DNA of 64,000 nt, taken from the NCBI RefSeq assembly GCF_014207705.1, contig NZ_JACHIU010000001.1, forward strand, positions 5,262,501 to 5,326,500, read 5' to 3'. The position numbers and the translations under genes are program-made. Positions within the stretch are counted from its first letter, which is position 1, and the number at the start of each line of letters is the position of its first letter. The notes beneath the pieces are model-generated. The model worked only from the letters and a program-made list of their open reading frames with translations. It searched no databases and had not been told where the DNA came from. Of the stretch, positions 46,666 through 55,467 are shown piece after piece. This DNA comes from Sphaerisporangium rubeum (lineage in GTDB: Bacteria; Actinomycetota; Actinomycetes; Streptosporangiales; Streptosporangiaceae).

Positions 46666-48954
46666 TCAGAGACCGTACTCCTTGATGATGCGCTCATGAC
46701 GCTCGGCCTCGATGCCCGCCGCGCGAGCGAGGTCCAGCCAGGCCAGCGGGTGGGACCAGCGCTCGGTGGCGTCGTCGAGCACGGCGTCGAGCTGAGCGGG
46801 CTCCACGCCGGGGGGAACGGCGATCCAGCCGTACACACCCTGAAGGCTCTCACCGGAGGTGGGATGGGTGACGGTGTAGTTGTCCTCGCTGTAGACCCAC
46901 ATGGGCCAGCCGCGCTCGGCCATCAGCTCGTTGAACTCGGTCCAGTCGTCCTCGCCGGGGGCCGCGCCGTCGAAGAACCAGCTCGTGTAGCCGCCGGGCC
47001 GGAGCATGGAGACGGCGGCGAACGGGATGACGAAGCTCTCCTGCTGCTGAGGGTCCTCGGGTACCGGCTCCAGCGGCCGGGGGTCGATGACGACGATGTC
47101 ACCGGCGTTGTAGTCCATGCCGCGGGGCTGCGGGATGAGCAGCCGCGCGGTCGCGGGGCCGGTGCGCACCGACAGCACCTCGCGGCGGCTGCCGTCGGAG
47201 ACGGGAAGCACGACCCGCACGAGGTGCCACTCCTCCTCGATCGGGCCCTCGGTGCCGTCGACGTCCATGCCGAGCTTGGCCGCGCCGGCGCGCACCAGGG
47301 CCCAGTCCTCGGCGGCGGTGGCCATGACGATCATGCGCCACACGTCCTCCTCCTCGGAGGCACCGGACTCGACGATCTTGTGGAGCAGTGCCGCGCCTTC
47401 GGCGTTGTCGCCGAGCTGCTGCGCCGCTCCCGCGAGCAGGCGCTGCGCCTCAAGCGCCACCCCACCCTCGGCCCCGGCCGCCACCGACGCGGCGGCCTCC
47501 TCGCGCACCTGCTCCCAGCGCTCGCGCGCGCGGTGCAGCCGCGCCAGAGCGAGATGGCGGGACGGCTCCGGCAGCATGGCCGCGAACCGCTCCACCCGCT
47601 CGTCCTGACCGGCCTCGATCAGCACCCCGGTGAGGTAGCCGACGTCGTCGGGCTCGGCCTGCGCCGGGTCGGCGGAGTCGACGATCTGCTTCCACAGCAG
47701 GTCGGCGCCGATCGGCGCGTACCCGAGGAAGGCGATGGTCGTGGTGTGGCGGCGCGTGGCCTCCAGATCGGTCCCCGACAGCGGGGCCAGCCAGCCGACC
47801 CACCGCTCAGGGTCGGCGTTGTGGCCGTCGGCCGCGTCGAAGTAGGCCACCAGCTCGTCCTGCGGGCCGGGAGCGGGCAACGGCGTGGCGGCGTCGGCGG
47901 CGGCCCGCAACTCGGCCACCCGCTCGGCCACACCGTCGGCGACCCGCAGGTCGGCCGTCCAGGCCTCGGCCAGATCGGCCAGAGCGCGCGCCTGCCAGAT
48001 GCCCTTGCGCGCCACCGCGAGGTGGCCGGCGATCAGCGCCAGCTCGACCCGGCCGCGGTGCACACCCATGCTCTCGTAGTAACCCATCCACTGGCGCAGC
48101 ACCCGGCCGAGCTGCCAGGTGTTGGCGATGACCTGGTCGAGCAGGCGCACCGCACGGGCCCACTCCACCCAGTCGCGGGGGTGCTCGCCGATGACGTCGA
48201 GATCGGGCAGCGCCTCCAGCGCGGCGGCGTGGCGGCCCGCGGTGGCGAGCACCAGCGCGCGCAGCACACCCTCACGGTGCGGCTTGGACACCGGGTCGTC
48301 GGCCGGGAAGTCCTTGGCGGCGTCGAGCTCGGTGCGGGCCTCCTCGGTGCGGCCCGCCGCGAGCAGCGCGCGCACCCCCATGGCGGCGAGCTCCCAGCTC
48401 ACCTGCGCGTCCGCGGCCCGGCGGCCGGTCACCGCGGACTGGTGGTAGGTGACGGCCTGCTCGTGCTCACCCGCGTCCAGAAGCGCCGAGACGTACTGCG
48501 CGGCGAGACCGCAGAACGCCGCGGAGTCGTGGGCCACGCCGTCCAGCACGGCGCCGAGAGCCGCCAGCCGCTCGGCGGCGTACCCCGGGCCGTCGGTGTT
48601 GGCCTGGGTGAGGGCCACCGCCTCGACGGCGGCCGGCGTGGAGGGGCACTCCTTGACGTCCGCCCTGCGGGAGAACTCGGCCAGCGCCTCGGCGTCGCCG
48701 AGGGCCACCGCACCCTGATGGCGGTCGCCGACCCGGCTCAGCAGATGCCAGTAACGCGCGAAGAACTCCAGCCACGGCTGGTTCAGCTCCTGGGCCTGCT
48801 GGGCCACCGCGGGGGCCATCACGTCAAGCTGGGCATAACGGCCCTCGAAGACCTGCGCGGGCAGGTCACCCAGCGCGATGGCAAGACCGGTGTTACCGGC
48901 TTCGTGCAGTTGCCGCTGGGTGTCCGCCACCCATGCCCAGATGTCAACGTCCAT
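46666..48954 (-). CDS. Large TPR-like protein, function unknown
   Basis: A 762-residue protein with no signal peptide. Residues about 1-600 are alpha-helical with Ala-rich, TPR-like repeats (AQYVSALLDAGEHEQAVTYHQ, MGVRALLAAGRTEEARTELDA). The C-terminal 180 residues form another domain (EEEWHLVRVVLPVSDGSRRE, PRGMDYNAGDIVVIDPRPLE) ending in a compact tail. I do not recognise a named family; Streptomyces-type tetratricopeptide proteins with this layout exist. The frame is open to 49044, but ATG 48954 (MDVDIWAWVADT) is the natural start. Confidence 0.72.
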   Translation of the reverse strand: MDVDIWAWVADTQRQLHEAGNTGLAIALGDLPAQVFEGRYAQLDVMAPAVAQQAQELNQPWLEFFARYWHLLSRVGDRHQGAVALGDAEALAEFSRRADVKECPSTPAAVEAVALTQANTDGPGYAAERLAALGAVLDGVAHDSAAFCGLAAQYVSALLDAGEHEQAVTYHQSAVTGRRAADAQVSWELAAMGVRALLAAGRTEEARTELDAAKDFPADDPVSKPHREGVLRALVLATAGRHAAALEALPDLDVIGEHPRDWVEWARAVRLLDQVIANTWQLGRVLRQWMGYYESMGVHRGRVELALIAGHLAVARKGIWQARALADLAEAWTADLRVADGVAERVAELRAAADAATPLPAPGPQDELVAYFDAADGHNADPERWVGWLAPLSGTDLEATRRHTTTIAFLGYAPIGADLLWKQIVDSADPAQAEPDDVGYLTGVLIEAGQDERVERFAAMLPEPSRHLALARLHRARERWEQVREEAAASVAAGAEGGVALEAQRLLAGAAQQLGDNAEGAALLHKIVESGASEEEDVWRMIVMATAAEDWALVRAGAAKLGMDVDGTEGPIEEEWHLVRVVLPVSDGSRREVLSVRTGPATARLLIPQPRGMDYNAGDIVVIDPRPLEPVPEDPQQQESFVIPFAAVSMLRPGGYTSWFFDGAAPGEDDWTEFNELMAERGWPMWVYSEDNYTVTHPTSGESLQGVYGWIAVPPGVEPAQLDAVLDDATERWSHPLAWLDLARAAGIEAERHERIIKEYGL

Positions 48955-49186
48955 GGCAGGCCAGTCTGCCAGTTCACAGGGCCTGCCCCAAACATGCGAG
49001 CGGTGCCCTGGGGATACCGAGGACCGTATGTGGCCGGCGAGCACGAGAAGTCACGGAAGTTTTTCCCCGCCGTCGCCAGAACAACGGTGGCCGGCCACCG
49101 GCCGCGCCGCTTTCCCCGCGCGGGTCAGATCGACGGCGGGCCGCAGGAGGTGGCCGGACACGACACCTCGTGGCCCGCGTGCGGGG

Positions 49187-50035
49187 TCAGATCAGGGTCG
49201 TGGCGGGGTGGTCACCGGAGGCCACGAGGACGGCCGGGCCGGTCAGCAGGCTGGTCTGCGGGGTGAGGGTGACGGTGAGCAGGCCGCCGAGCACCTCCAC
49301 CGTCCAGGTGCCTGTGGTCTCGCCGGCGGCGTGCGCGGCGGCGACGGCCGAGGCCACGGCGCCGGTGCCGCAGGACCGGGTCTCCCCCGAGCCGCGCTCG
49401 TGGACCCGCATGACGACACGGCGCTCACCCACGGGGTTGACGATCTCGACGTTGACGCCGGTGGGGAACACCGCGGGGTCGAAACCGGGATGTGCGCCGA
49501 GGTCGAGACGGGCCACCGGCTCGCCGGTGAGGCACGCCAGGTGCGGGTTCCCCATGTCGACGACCAGGCCGGTGTAGTGCGTGCCGGCCACCGTCGTCCA
49601 GCTCTCACCCTTGACGAGTGGGGGCCCCATGTCGACGGTCACCATGCCGTCCGGCGCGATGCTGACCGGCCGCACACCGGCGCGGGTCACCACGTCGAAC
49701 CCGGCCGGGTCGGCGAGACCCGCCTCGGCGAGATAGCGCGCGAAGACACGCAGGCCGTTGCCGCACATCTCGGCCATGCCGCCGTCGGCGTTGCGGTAGT
49801 CCATGAACCACTCGGCGTCACCGGTGTAACCGGCCTCGCGGCGGGCCCTCGCGATGATCTCGCTCGCCTCGGCGCTCAGCTTCACCGGCACCACACGCAG
49901 CACGCCGTCGGCGCCGATGCCGGAGCGCCGGTCGCACAGGGCCGCGATCGAGGTGGCGGACAGTTCGAGCACACCATCTGGATCGGGCAGGATGACGAAG
50001 TCGTTCTCTGTGCCGTGCCCCTTGACGAAACGCAT
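49187..50035 (-). CDS. dapF: Diaminopimelate epimerase
   Basis: A 282-residue PLP-independent epimerase making meso-diaminopimelate for lysine and peptidoglycan. Two catalytic Cys: the first in MAEMCGNGLRVFARYL and the second in RSCGTGAVASAVAA. It also shows MRFVKGHGTENDFVILPD, RRSGIGADGVLRV and MGNPHLACL. It lies downstream of miaA on the same strand with 11 bp between, as in other actinobacteria. Confidence 0.96.
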   Translation of the reverse strand: MRFVKGHGTENDFVILPDPDGVLELSATSIAALCDRRSGIGADGVLRVVPVKLSAEASEIIARARREAGYTGDAEWFMDYRNADGGMAEMCGNGLRVFARYLAEAGLADPAGFDVVTRAGVRPVSIAPDGMVTVDMGPPLVKGESWTTVAGTHYTGLVVDMGNPHLACLTGEPVARLDLGAHPGFDPAVFPTGVNVEIVNPVGERRVVMRVHERGSGETRSCGTGAVASAVAAAHAAGETTGTWTVEVLGGLLTVTLTPQTSLLTGPAVLVASGDHPATTLI

Positions 50036-50046
50036 GTCACAACATC

Positions 50047-50952
50047 CTACGCCCGCACCGCCTCGATCGCCTGCCGGACGAGGTCAGGAGCGTCGTACGG
50101 CAGCCAGCGCACCCGCGGGTCGCGGCGGAACCACGACTCCTGACGGCGCGCGAACCGCCGTGTGGCCCTGACGGTCTCCTCGACGGCCTGCTCCTCGGTC
50201 CACTCCCCCGCGAGGAACCGCAGCACCTGCGCGTAACCGAGGGCCCGTCCCGCCGTACGGCCGTCCGCGAGGCCCCGGCCGGCCAGAGCACGCACCTCGC
50301 CGACGAGGCCGGCGTCCCACATGCGGCGCACACGCAGCGCGATGCGCTCATCGAGCTCCGGCCGCGGGACCTGGAGGCCGATCTGCACGGACGGATAGAC
50401 CGCGTCGTAGGACGGCATGGTCGCGGAGAACGGCCGGCCGGACAGCTCGATGACCTCGAGCGCGCGCACGACACGGCGGCCGTTGCTCGGCAGCACCGCC
50501 TCGGCCGCGACCGGGTCGAGCTCCTTCAGCCGCTGGTGCAGGGCCGCCGGCCCGAGGGTTTCGAGCTCGGCCTCCAAGCGCGCACGGACCTCGGGGTCGG
50601 TGCCGGGGAACTCCAGGTCGTCGAGCGCGGCCCTGACGTACAGGCCGGAACCGCCGACCAGGATCGGGACGGTGCCTCGCGCGCGCATGCCGTCGATGAG
50701 GGGCCTGGCGAGACGCTGGTACTCGGCGACGCTGGCGGCCCGGGTGACGTCCCAGATGTCGAGCAGGTGATGGGGGACGCCGCGGCGCTCGGCCGTGGTG
50801 AGCTTGGCGGTGCCGACGTCCATGCCGCGGTAGAGCTGCATCGAGTCGGCGTTGATCGCCTCACCGCCGAGCCGCAGGGCCAGCTCCACGGCCAGGTCGG
50901 ACTTACCGGCCGCGGTGGGGCCGACCACGGCCACGACCGCCGGCGCGTCCAT
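50047..50952 (-). CDS. miaA: tRNA dimethylallyltransferase
   Basis: A 301-residue enzyme that prenylates A37 in UNN-decoding tRNAs. P-loop GPTAAGKS (residues 11-18), INADSMQLYRGMDVGTAK, HHLLDIWDV, VGGSGLYVRAALDD, SNGRRVVRALEV and the C-terminal RRFARRQESWFRRDPRVRWL. ATG 50952 overlaps the ogt stop (TGATG). MiaB, later in the window, adds the methylthio group to the same base. Confidence 0.96.
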   Translation of the reverse strand: MDAPAVVAVVGPTAAGKSDLAVELALRLGGEAINADSMQLYRGMDVGTAKLTTAERRGVPHHLLDIWDVTRAASVAEYQRLARPLIDGMRARGTVPILVGGSGLYVRAALDDLEFPGTDPEVRARLEAELETLGPAALHQRLKELDPVAAEAVLPSNGRRVVRALEVIELSGRPFSATMPSYDAVYPSVQIGLQVPRPELDERIALRVRRMWDAGLVGEVRALAGRGLADGRTAGRALGYAQVLRFLAGEWTEEQAVEETVRATRRFARRQESWFRRDPRVRWLPYDAPDLVRQAIEAVRA

Positions 50953-51479
50953 CACAGGGCCCAGTCGAGTGTCGGCTGGAGGTAGCCCTCCAGGGTGAGC
51001 AGCCAGCGCTTGTCCTCGACGCCTTCGCCGCCGCTGAACCCCCCGAGCCCGTTGCCCGCGACGACGCGGTGGCACGGGACGATCACCGGGATGGGGTTGC
51101 TCCCCATCACCGAGCCGATGGCCCTCGCCGGGACGCCCGCCGCGCTGCTCTCCGCCAGCGCGCCGTACGTGGTGACCTGGCCGTACCCGACGGTGGCGGT
51201 GAGCGTGCCGAGGACCTTGCGCTGCAGAGGGGACATCAGGCGCCAGTCGATCGGAACGTCGAACACACGTCTCTCACCGGCGAAGTACCCGGCCAGCTCG
51301 TCCCTGGCCTGCCTCGCCGGCGTCGCGTCGGCCGTCTCGGGAAGCCTGAGCCGCGCCACGATGGCCCGCCGCACAGCGTCACCGTCGTGAAACGCGGTCG
51401 CGGCCACCCCGTCGCCGGTGACCGCCACGAGGAAGTCCCCGAGCGGCGTCTCCACCGTGCCGAACGCGACCCCCGTCAT
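50952..51479 (-). CDS. ogt: Methylated-DNA--protein-cysteine methyltransferase
   Basis: A 175-residue suicide repair protein that removes O6-alkyl groups from guanine. The active-site PCHRV has Cys136; GQVTTYGALAESSAAGVPARAI, AIGSVMGSNPIPVIVPCHRV and GLGGFSGGEGVEDKRWLL are typical of the family. A shorter start (ATG 51479) with AAGGCGG upstream is preferred over ATG 51509. It is coupled to miaA by a one-base overlap. Confidence 0.93.
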   Translation of the reverse strand: MTGVAFGTVETPLGDFLVAVTGDGVAATAFHDGDAVRRAIVARLRLPETADATPARQARDELAGYFAGERRVFDVPIDWRLMSPLQRKVLGTLTATVGYGQVTTYGALAESSAAGVPARAIGSVMGSNPIPVIVPCHRVVAGNGLGGFSGGEGVEDKRWLLTLEGYLQPTLDWAL

Positions 51480-51653
51480 GCTTCCGCCTTCCCGACCCAC
51501 CGATGTCATCTCTCACGGTAGCGGCGGCCGGTGACATCTCCCGACGGTGTCGCTCGAACGGCACGAGCCGCCATGCTCTCCGCGCGACCCGGGGCCCTTA
51601 TCCAGGGATCGCCTCCTCGGCGCCACGCGGAACGCGACTGGAGAGTCGCGTTC

Positions 51654-52334
51654 TCAGCGGTGCCAGGAGACCACGTGGTAGCCGACACCGTACGGCGCCT
51701 CGTCGTACAGCACCTCCGCCTGGAACGTGTCTTTCCTCCCCGCTCCGGCGAGTACCTGGAGCGCCGCGCGGCCCCCCACCCAGAGCTCGTCGGCCTCTGC
51801 GGGATCCAGCGCACCCAGCGCCGTCACGTCCGCCGCGGCGAGGGCTCGTACCAGAGCCCGGTCGTAATCCTCGGCGCCGGGCTGGAGGTACCCCGGAGCC
51901 TTGACGGTGAGCGCGGCCGAACCGTCGGCCATGACGAGCAGCGCGACCCGTGAGGCGCGCTCCGCCAGCTCCGCGCCGATGGCGAGACATTCCTCAGGCC
52001 CGGCGTCCACCGCCACGGCCCGGTACTCGTCCGGCCTCCCCACCCCGGCCCGGTCCAGCAACCACCGGCCGACGGTGAGCGACAGCGGAAGCACCGCCGT
52101 CCCCTCCCCCACCCGGACGTCCACCCCCCAGGGAGCCAGCGTCCCCGCGGCATCGGCGGGATACACCGCACCGGCCGCGCCACCCCCCACGACCACCACC
52201 TCGTCCGCGTCCCGCAGGCCCCGGATCGCCGCCACACAACTCTCCCGCAACCCGTCCAACTCCCCCGCCGCACCCCCCGCCAACTCGGGAACAATCAACG
52301 GAGGATGCGGACACACAGCAGCGGCGACAAGCAC
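51654..52334 (-). CDS. Class III extradiol dioxygenase-like (LigB-fold) protein
   Basis: A 226-residue LigB-fold protein: LVAAAVCPHPPLIVPELAGG with the metal-binding HPP, ADEVVVVGGGAAGAVYPADA, EEYR-like PDEYRAVAVDAGP, ASRVALLVMADGSAALTVKA and APYGVGYHVVSWHR at the end. Actinobacterial members found beside miaA/dapF are annotated as class III extradiol dioxygenase subunit B-like. Neither ring substrate nor activity is known, and the usual second His of LigB is not obvious to me. Confidence 0.82.
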   Translation of the reverse strand: MLVAAAVCPHPPLIVPELAGGAAGELDGLRESCVAAIRGLRDADEVVVVGGGAAGAVYPADAAGTLAPWGVDVRVGEGTAVLPLSLTVGRWLLDRAGVGRPDEYRAVAVDAGPEECLAIGAELAERASRVALLVMADGSAALTVKAPGYLQPGAEDYDRALVRALAAADVTALGALDPAEADELWVGGRAALQVLAGAGRKDTFQAEVLYDEAPYGVGYHVVSWHR

Positions 52335-52946
52335 AAGATCAGGCTAACCACTCCCTGCCCCGTCCTCACACCGACCCGGCCGACCGGCTGACCACCGTAA
52401 CCCGGCGCCGATCTCACCGCACCACTTCCCGCCGTACCGGCGCCGTCCAAGAACCACAGCCAGGAGCACGCGGTGTGGCCCGGAGCGCGCAGTGCAGAGC
52501 CACTCGGAACATGCAGTGCAGAAACTCACCTGGCTCGGCTGGATCGCCATGCAACTAGCCGACTACACCACCGCCACCGACCTGGGCCGGCCGCGGCCAC
52601 CTCTTCTGGATGTCGGCCGGCTGGAACCGCCGCTCCGAGCGTAGTGAGCCGGTGGAACAAGAGAGGTCACCGCGATGGTGTGGTGATCCTGCTGATACCG
52701 AGGGTGTCGACCGCAGGCAGGATCCCCGCTTCCGGTACCGGTCAGCTCGGCCAGGCGCTCGAGCCGAGCGCCTGGCACGGCCCTTACCCCAGGTCGTCGG
52801 TGGGACGCTCGATCCGATCCCGCGACTCCCAGCTCTCCGGCCGGACGCCACACCACTCCGAGCGTGCGGTGCCGCTCGGCCGACCGATAAGCGGCATCGG
52901 TACTACCAGCCCGCGTACCAGGCTGTCTGGAACTCCCGGCGGCAAG
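52335..52946. other. About 610 bp without a recognised gene
   Basis: Short frames only. A GTG-started stretch on the + strand (about 52491-52644) reads VQSHSEHAVQKLTWLGWIAM and stops after about 50 codons; it has fair codon use but no family. Later there is a frame with DKRHRYYQPAYQAVWNSRRQ. These could be remnants of decayed genes. Nothing firmer is visible. Confidence 0.35.
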
Positions 52947-52980
52947 CGGGCCGGGCCCTCACGGTGGAGGTCCCGGCCCG
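52947..52980 (-). terminator. Terminator of the CAP-domain gene
   Basis: CGGGCCGGG (52947-52955) pairs with CCCGGCCCG (52972-52980), with an inner CCTC / GAGG pair. It sits 19 bp after the CAP gene stop on the minus strand. Confidence 0.7.
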
Positions 52981-52998
52981 TTGCAGGATGGGGGTGGG

Positions 52999-54114
52999 TC
53001 AGTCGCCGCCGAAGTCCTGGGTCCACCAGGGGCCGCCGGAGCCGAAGTGGACGCCGACGCCTATGGCCTTGAGTTTGCAGTTCATGATGTTGGCGCGGTG
53101 GCCGGGGCTGTTGAGCCAGGCCTTGACGACGGCCTCGGGGGTGGCCTGGCCGCGTGCGATGTTCTCGGCGAACATCGAGCTCTTGTAGCCGGCGGCCTTG
53201 ATGCGGTCCCAGGGGGAACGGCCGTCGGCGGAGGTGTGGTCGAAGTAGCCCTTGGCGGCCATGTCGTCGGAGTGGCCGCGCGCGGCGGCGCGGAGCTTCT
53301 CGTCGATGCGCAGCGGGCCGCAGCCCTGTTCGGCGCGGGCCGCGTTGGTCAGGCGGGCCACTTCGTCCTCGGCGGTGACGAGCTTGGAGCCGCCGCCGGA
53401 GGGGGTCGAGGGCTTGCTCGTCGGGGTGGGGGTCCTGCGCGGCTTCGGTGTGGCGCTCGCGGAGGGCTTCGGCTTGGGGGTGGCCGAGGGTGTGGACTTC
53501 GGACCGGGGAACTCGAACCTGCCGATGCCCTTGAACGCGTTGGGCTGCTGCGGCAGCGGCTCGACGTAGCCGGCCGATCCGTCGGGGCCGACGCCTGAGC
53601 CGCCGGACCGCGGGGCCGCCGCGTCGTCCTTGGGCTTGTTCTTGGCGGCGCTCTCGCCGTCGCGAACCGGCGCGTCCGGCTGAGCGTCCTGCGCGCCGCC
53701 ACCTGAGCCACCGGAACCGGCGCCGCCGGAACCCGCGCTGCCGGGGGCGGCGTCACCAGGGGCGTCCTCCAAGGAGGCGTCCCCGGGGTCGGCCTCCGGG
53801 CCCACGGGTTCGGCGTTCTCCGCGGGGCCGGCTTCGCCTTGTCCGGCCACCTGCTTGCCGGACACGGGGGCCGCGGTGCCGGAGTCACCCGTGAGGGCGA
53901 TGACACCTCCGGCGGTGACGGCGGCGGCTACCACCGCCGCGGCCGCACTGATCACGAGGGTGCGGCGGCGGCCCGAGGTGCGCGCGGCCGCCGAGCGCTC
54001 GGCTCGTGACGGCCGCTGCTCGGACGACAGGTACTCCGTGGGGAAGGAGGGGGGCGGGGAGAACGAGTGGGACTCGTCGTTGCGGCCCGGCGACGTGGGG
54101 TCGTGCCGATCCAT
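52999..54114 (-). CDS. Secreted/anchored CAP (SCP/PR1) domain protein
   Basis: A 371-residue protein. Residues 1-50 are cytoplasmic and basic, one transmembrane helix is at about 53-77 (LVISAAAAVVAAAVTAGGVIAL), then a long Gly/Ala/Pro linker, a Thr/Pro/Ser-rich stalk, and a C-terminal CAP domain at about 245-371 (LTNAARAEQGCGPLRIDE, RGHSDDMAAKGYFDHTSADG, ENIARGQATPEAVVKAWLNS, PGHRANIMNC, GPWWTQDFG). The paired His and Glu of the CAP cavity are present. The role of bacterial CAP proteins is unclear. ATG 54114 has a GGAG 8-9 nt upstream. Confidence 0.88.
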   Translation of the reverse strand: MDRHDPTSPGRNDESHSFSPPPSFPTEYLSSEQRPSRAERSAAARTSGRRRTLVISAAAAVVAAAVTAGGVIALTGDSGTAAPVSGKQVAGQGEAGPAENAEPVGPEADPGDASLEDAPGDAAPGSAGSGGAGSGGSGGGAQDAQPDAPVRDGESAAKNKPKDDAAAPRSGGSGVGPDGSAGYVEPLPQQPNAFKGIGRFEFPGPKSTPSATPKPKPSASATPKPRRTPTPTSKPSTPSGGGSKLVTAEDEVARLTNAARAEQGCGPLRIDEKLRAAARGHSDDMAAKGYFDHTSADGRSPWDRIKAAGYKSSMFAENIARGQATPEAVVKAWLNSPGHRANIMNCKLKAIGVGVHFGSGGPWWTQDFGGD

Positions 54115-54234
54115 GTAGTTGACTCCTGCGGCATATCGGGAAGAAAGCGCTCCGGCTTCCGCGAGTGCACGTCACACTAGCCCCAAACGTCGCGTTATCG
54201 CACCTCAATCACGGAGGAATCACGACTTGTCATC

Positions 54235-54263
54235 TGTTGGACCGATTTCACAACGGTCCAACA
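54235..54263. promoter_or_regulatory. 29-bp perfect inverted repeat upstream of the CAP gene
   Basis: TGTTGGACCG-N9-CGGTCCAACA, with ten perfect base pairs, lies about 120 bp upstream of the CAP gene start. Arm size and gap are typical of a dimeric repressor operator. It could also form a hairpin in RNA. Confidence 0.45.
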
Positions 54264-54493
54264 ACCCCGGGACCCCCACCACCAACACGACCAGAGCGAG
54301 CCTACCGAGAGACTCGCACCAAGTGTCCGAAATGCTGTATCTAGCGGAAGATTGGGAGACGACGATCTTTCTGTCGGCGCAGCGACACCGGCACGTCGAT
54401 CAACCCAGACCGTAGAGGCCGAGTACCACCACAGCCTGATGCGGGGTCCGGCCACACCGGTAAATTTCGACTCGCTGACAGATCCTCATCGCG

Positions 54494-55025
54494 GCGCGCT
54501 GCGCGCGGACGGGACGTGGTGGGGTTCGGGTGCGTGACCGAGCCTCGATCTCATCGGCCACGACATGCGATACCCGGGACAGGACATACACGGGCATCAG
54601 GCACGTGACCCAGCCCCGAACCCGTCGGCCACCGCACGCGGTACCCGGGACGGGACATACACGGGAATCAGGCACGTCACCCAGCCCCGAACCCGTCGGC
54701 CACCGCACGCGGTACCCGGGACGGGACATACACGGGAATCAGGCACGTCACCCAGCCCCGAACCCGTCGGCCACCGCACGCGGTACCCGGGACGGGACAT
54801 ACACGGGCATCAGGCACGTCACCCAGCCCCGAACCCGTCGGCCACCGCACGCGGTACCCGGGACGGGACATACACGGGCATCAGGCACGTCACCCAGCCT
54901 CGAACCCGTCGGCCACCGCACGCGGTACCTGGGACGGGACATACACGGTGACCCAGCCGCGAACCCGTCAGCCACGGCACGCTGTGCGCGGTCGGGACGT
55001 GGTGGGGGTTCGGGTGGGTGGCGGA
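54494..55025. repeat. 71-bp tandem repeat array, non-coding
   Basis: The reference motif (CAGCCCCGAACCC in the core units, GAGCC in the first, degenerate one) recurs at 54540, 54611, 54682, 54753, 54824, 54895 and 54954. The first five steps are exactly 71 bp and the last is 59 bp. Both flanks (about 54494-54540 and 54979-55025) carry a shared sequence with GGGACGTGGTGGGG, so the first and last units are variants of the same element. 71 is not a multiple of 3 and frames are open in several phases, which argues against coding. There are no unique spacers. The stretch 54264-54493 to its left holds nothing I recognise. Confidence 0.92.
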
Positions 55026-55304
55026 GTTGGAGTGGGGCGACTCCGATGGGTGGGCCAAGGCCACAGCAGCCGAGGTGGGGTTTCGATCAAGGGGCGAAGC
55101 GCCGGGGGAACACAGCCGCCCGAGCCGGAAGGCGCACCGGCGACTGGAGGCGGGGACACGGAACGGAGGGTGACCCATCCCTCTAGTTCCACCGGTTGAC
55201 GTGCGTACGACGGCGCCGGATTCGCCGCACCACGTCCCGCCGCCGCGGCGCCGAGTAAGACCTACCTGCTCATGGCCGTGGTGAAGGCGACCGCACTCAT
55301 CGCG

Positions 55305-55408
55305 GCACCGGTATCCCGACGGCACCAGTGTCCCGACGACACCAGTGTCCCGACGACAGTCGGCGTACCAGCGACACCAGTGTCCCAGCGACAGTCGGTG
55401 TACCGGAG
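55305..55408. repeat. Short tandem repeat of 17-18 bp
   Basis: Six imperfect units (55305, 55322, 55339, 55356, 55374, 55391) share CACCAGTGTCCCGACG or CAGTCGGNGTACC patterns, with 17- or 18-bp steps. It lies just before the 3' end of miaB. The flanking 55026-55304 region shows no gene. Confidence 0.75.
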
Positions 55409-55467
55409 GCACCGGCGCGGCTGTTCCCAGTTCGGTGCCTCGGACGGTGATGCTCAGGCGGACAGGT

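Noticed and set aside
54530-55186. Long open frames across the 71-bp array on both strands
   Set aside because: 71 is not a multiple of 3, so each unit changes phase; frames are open because of sequence composition, with no recognisable protein.
54494-55408. CRISPR array
   Set aside because: Units are contiguous, with no unique spacers, and no cas genes are near. The 36-bp arrays in comEA and comEC are coding.
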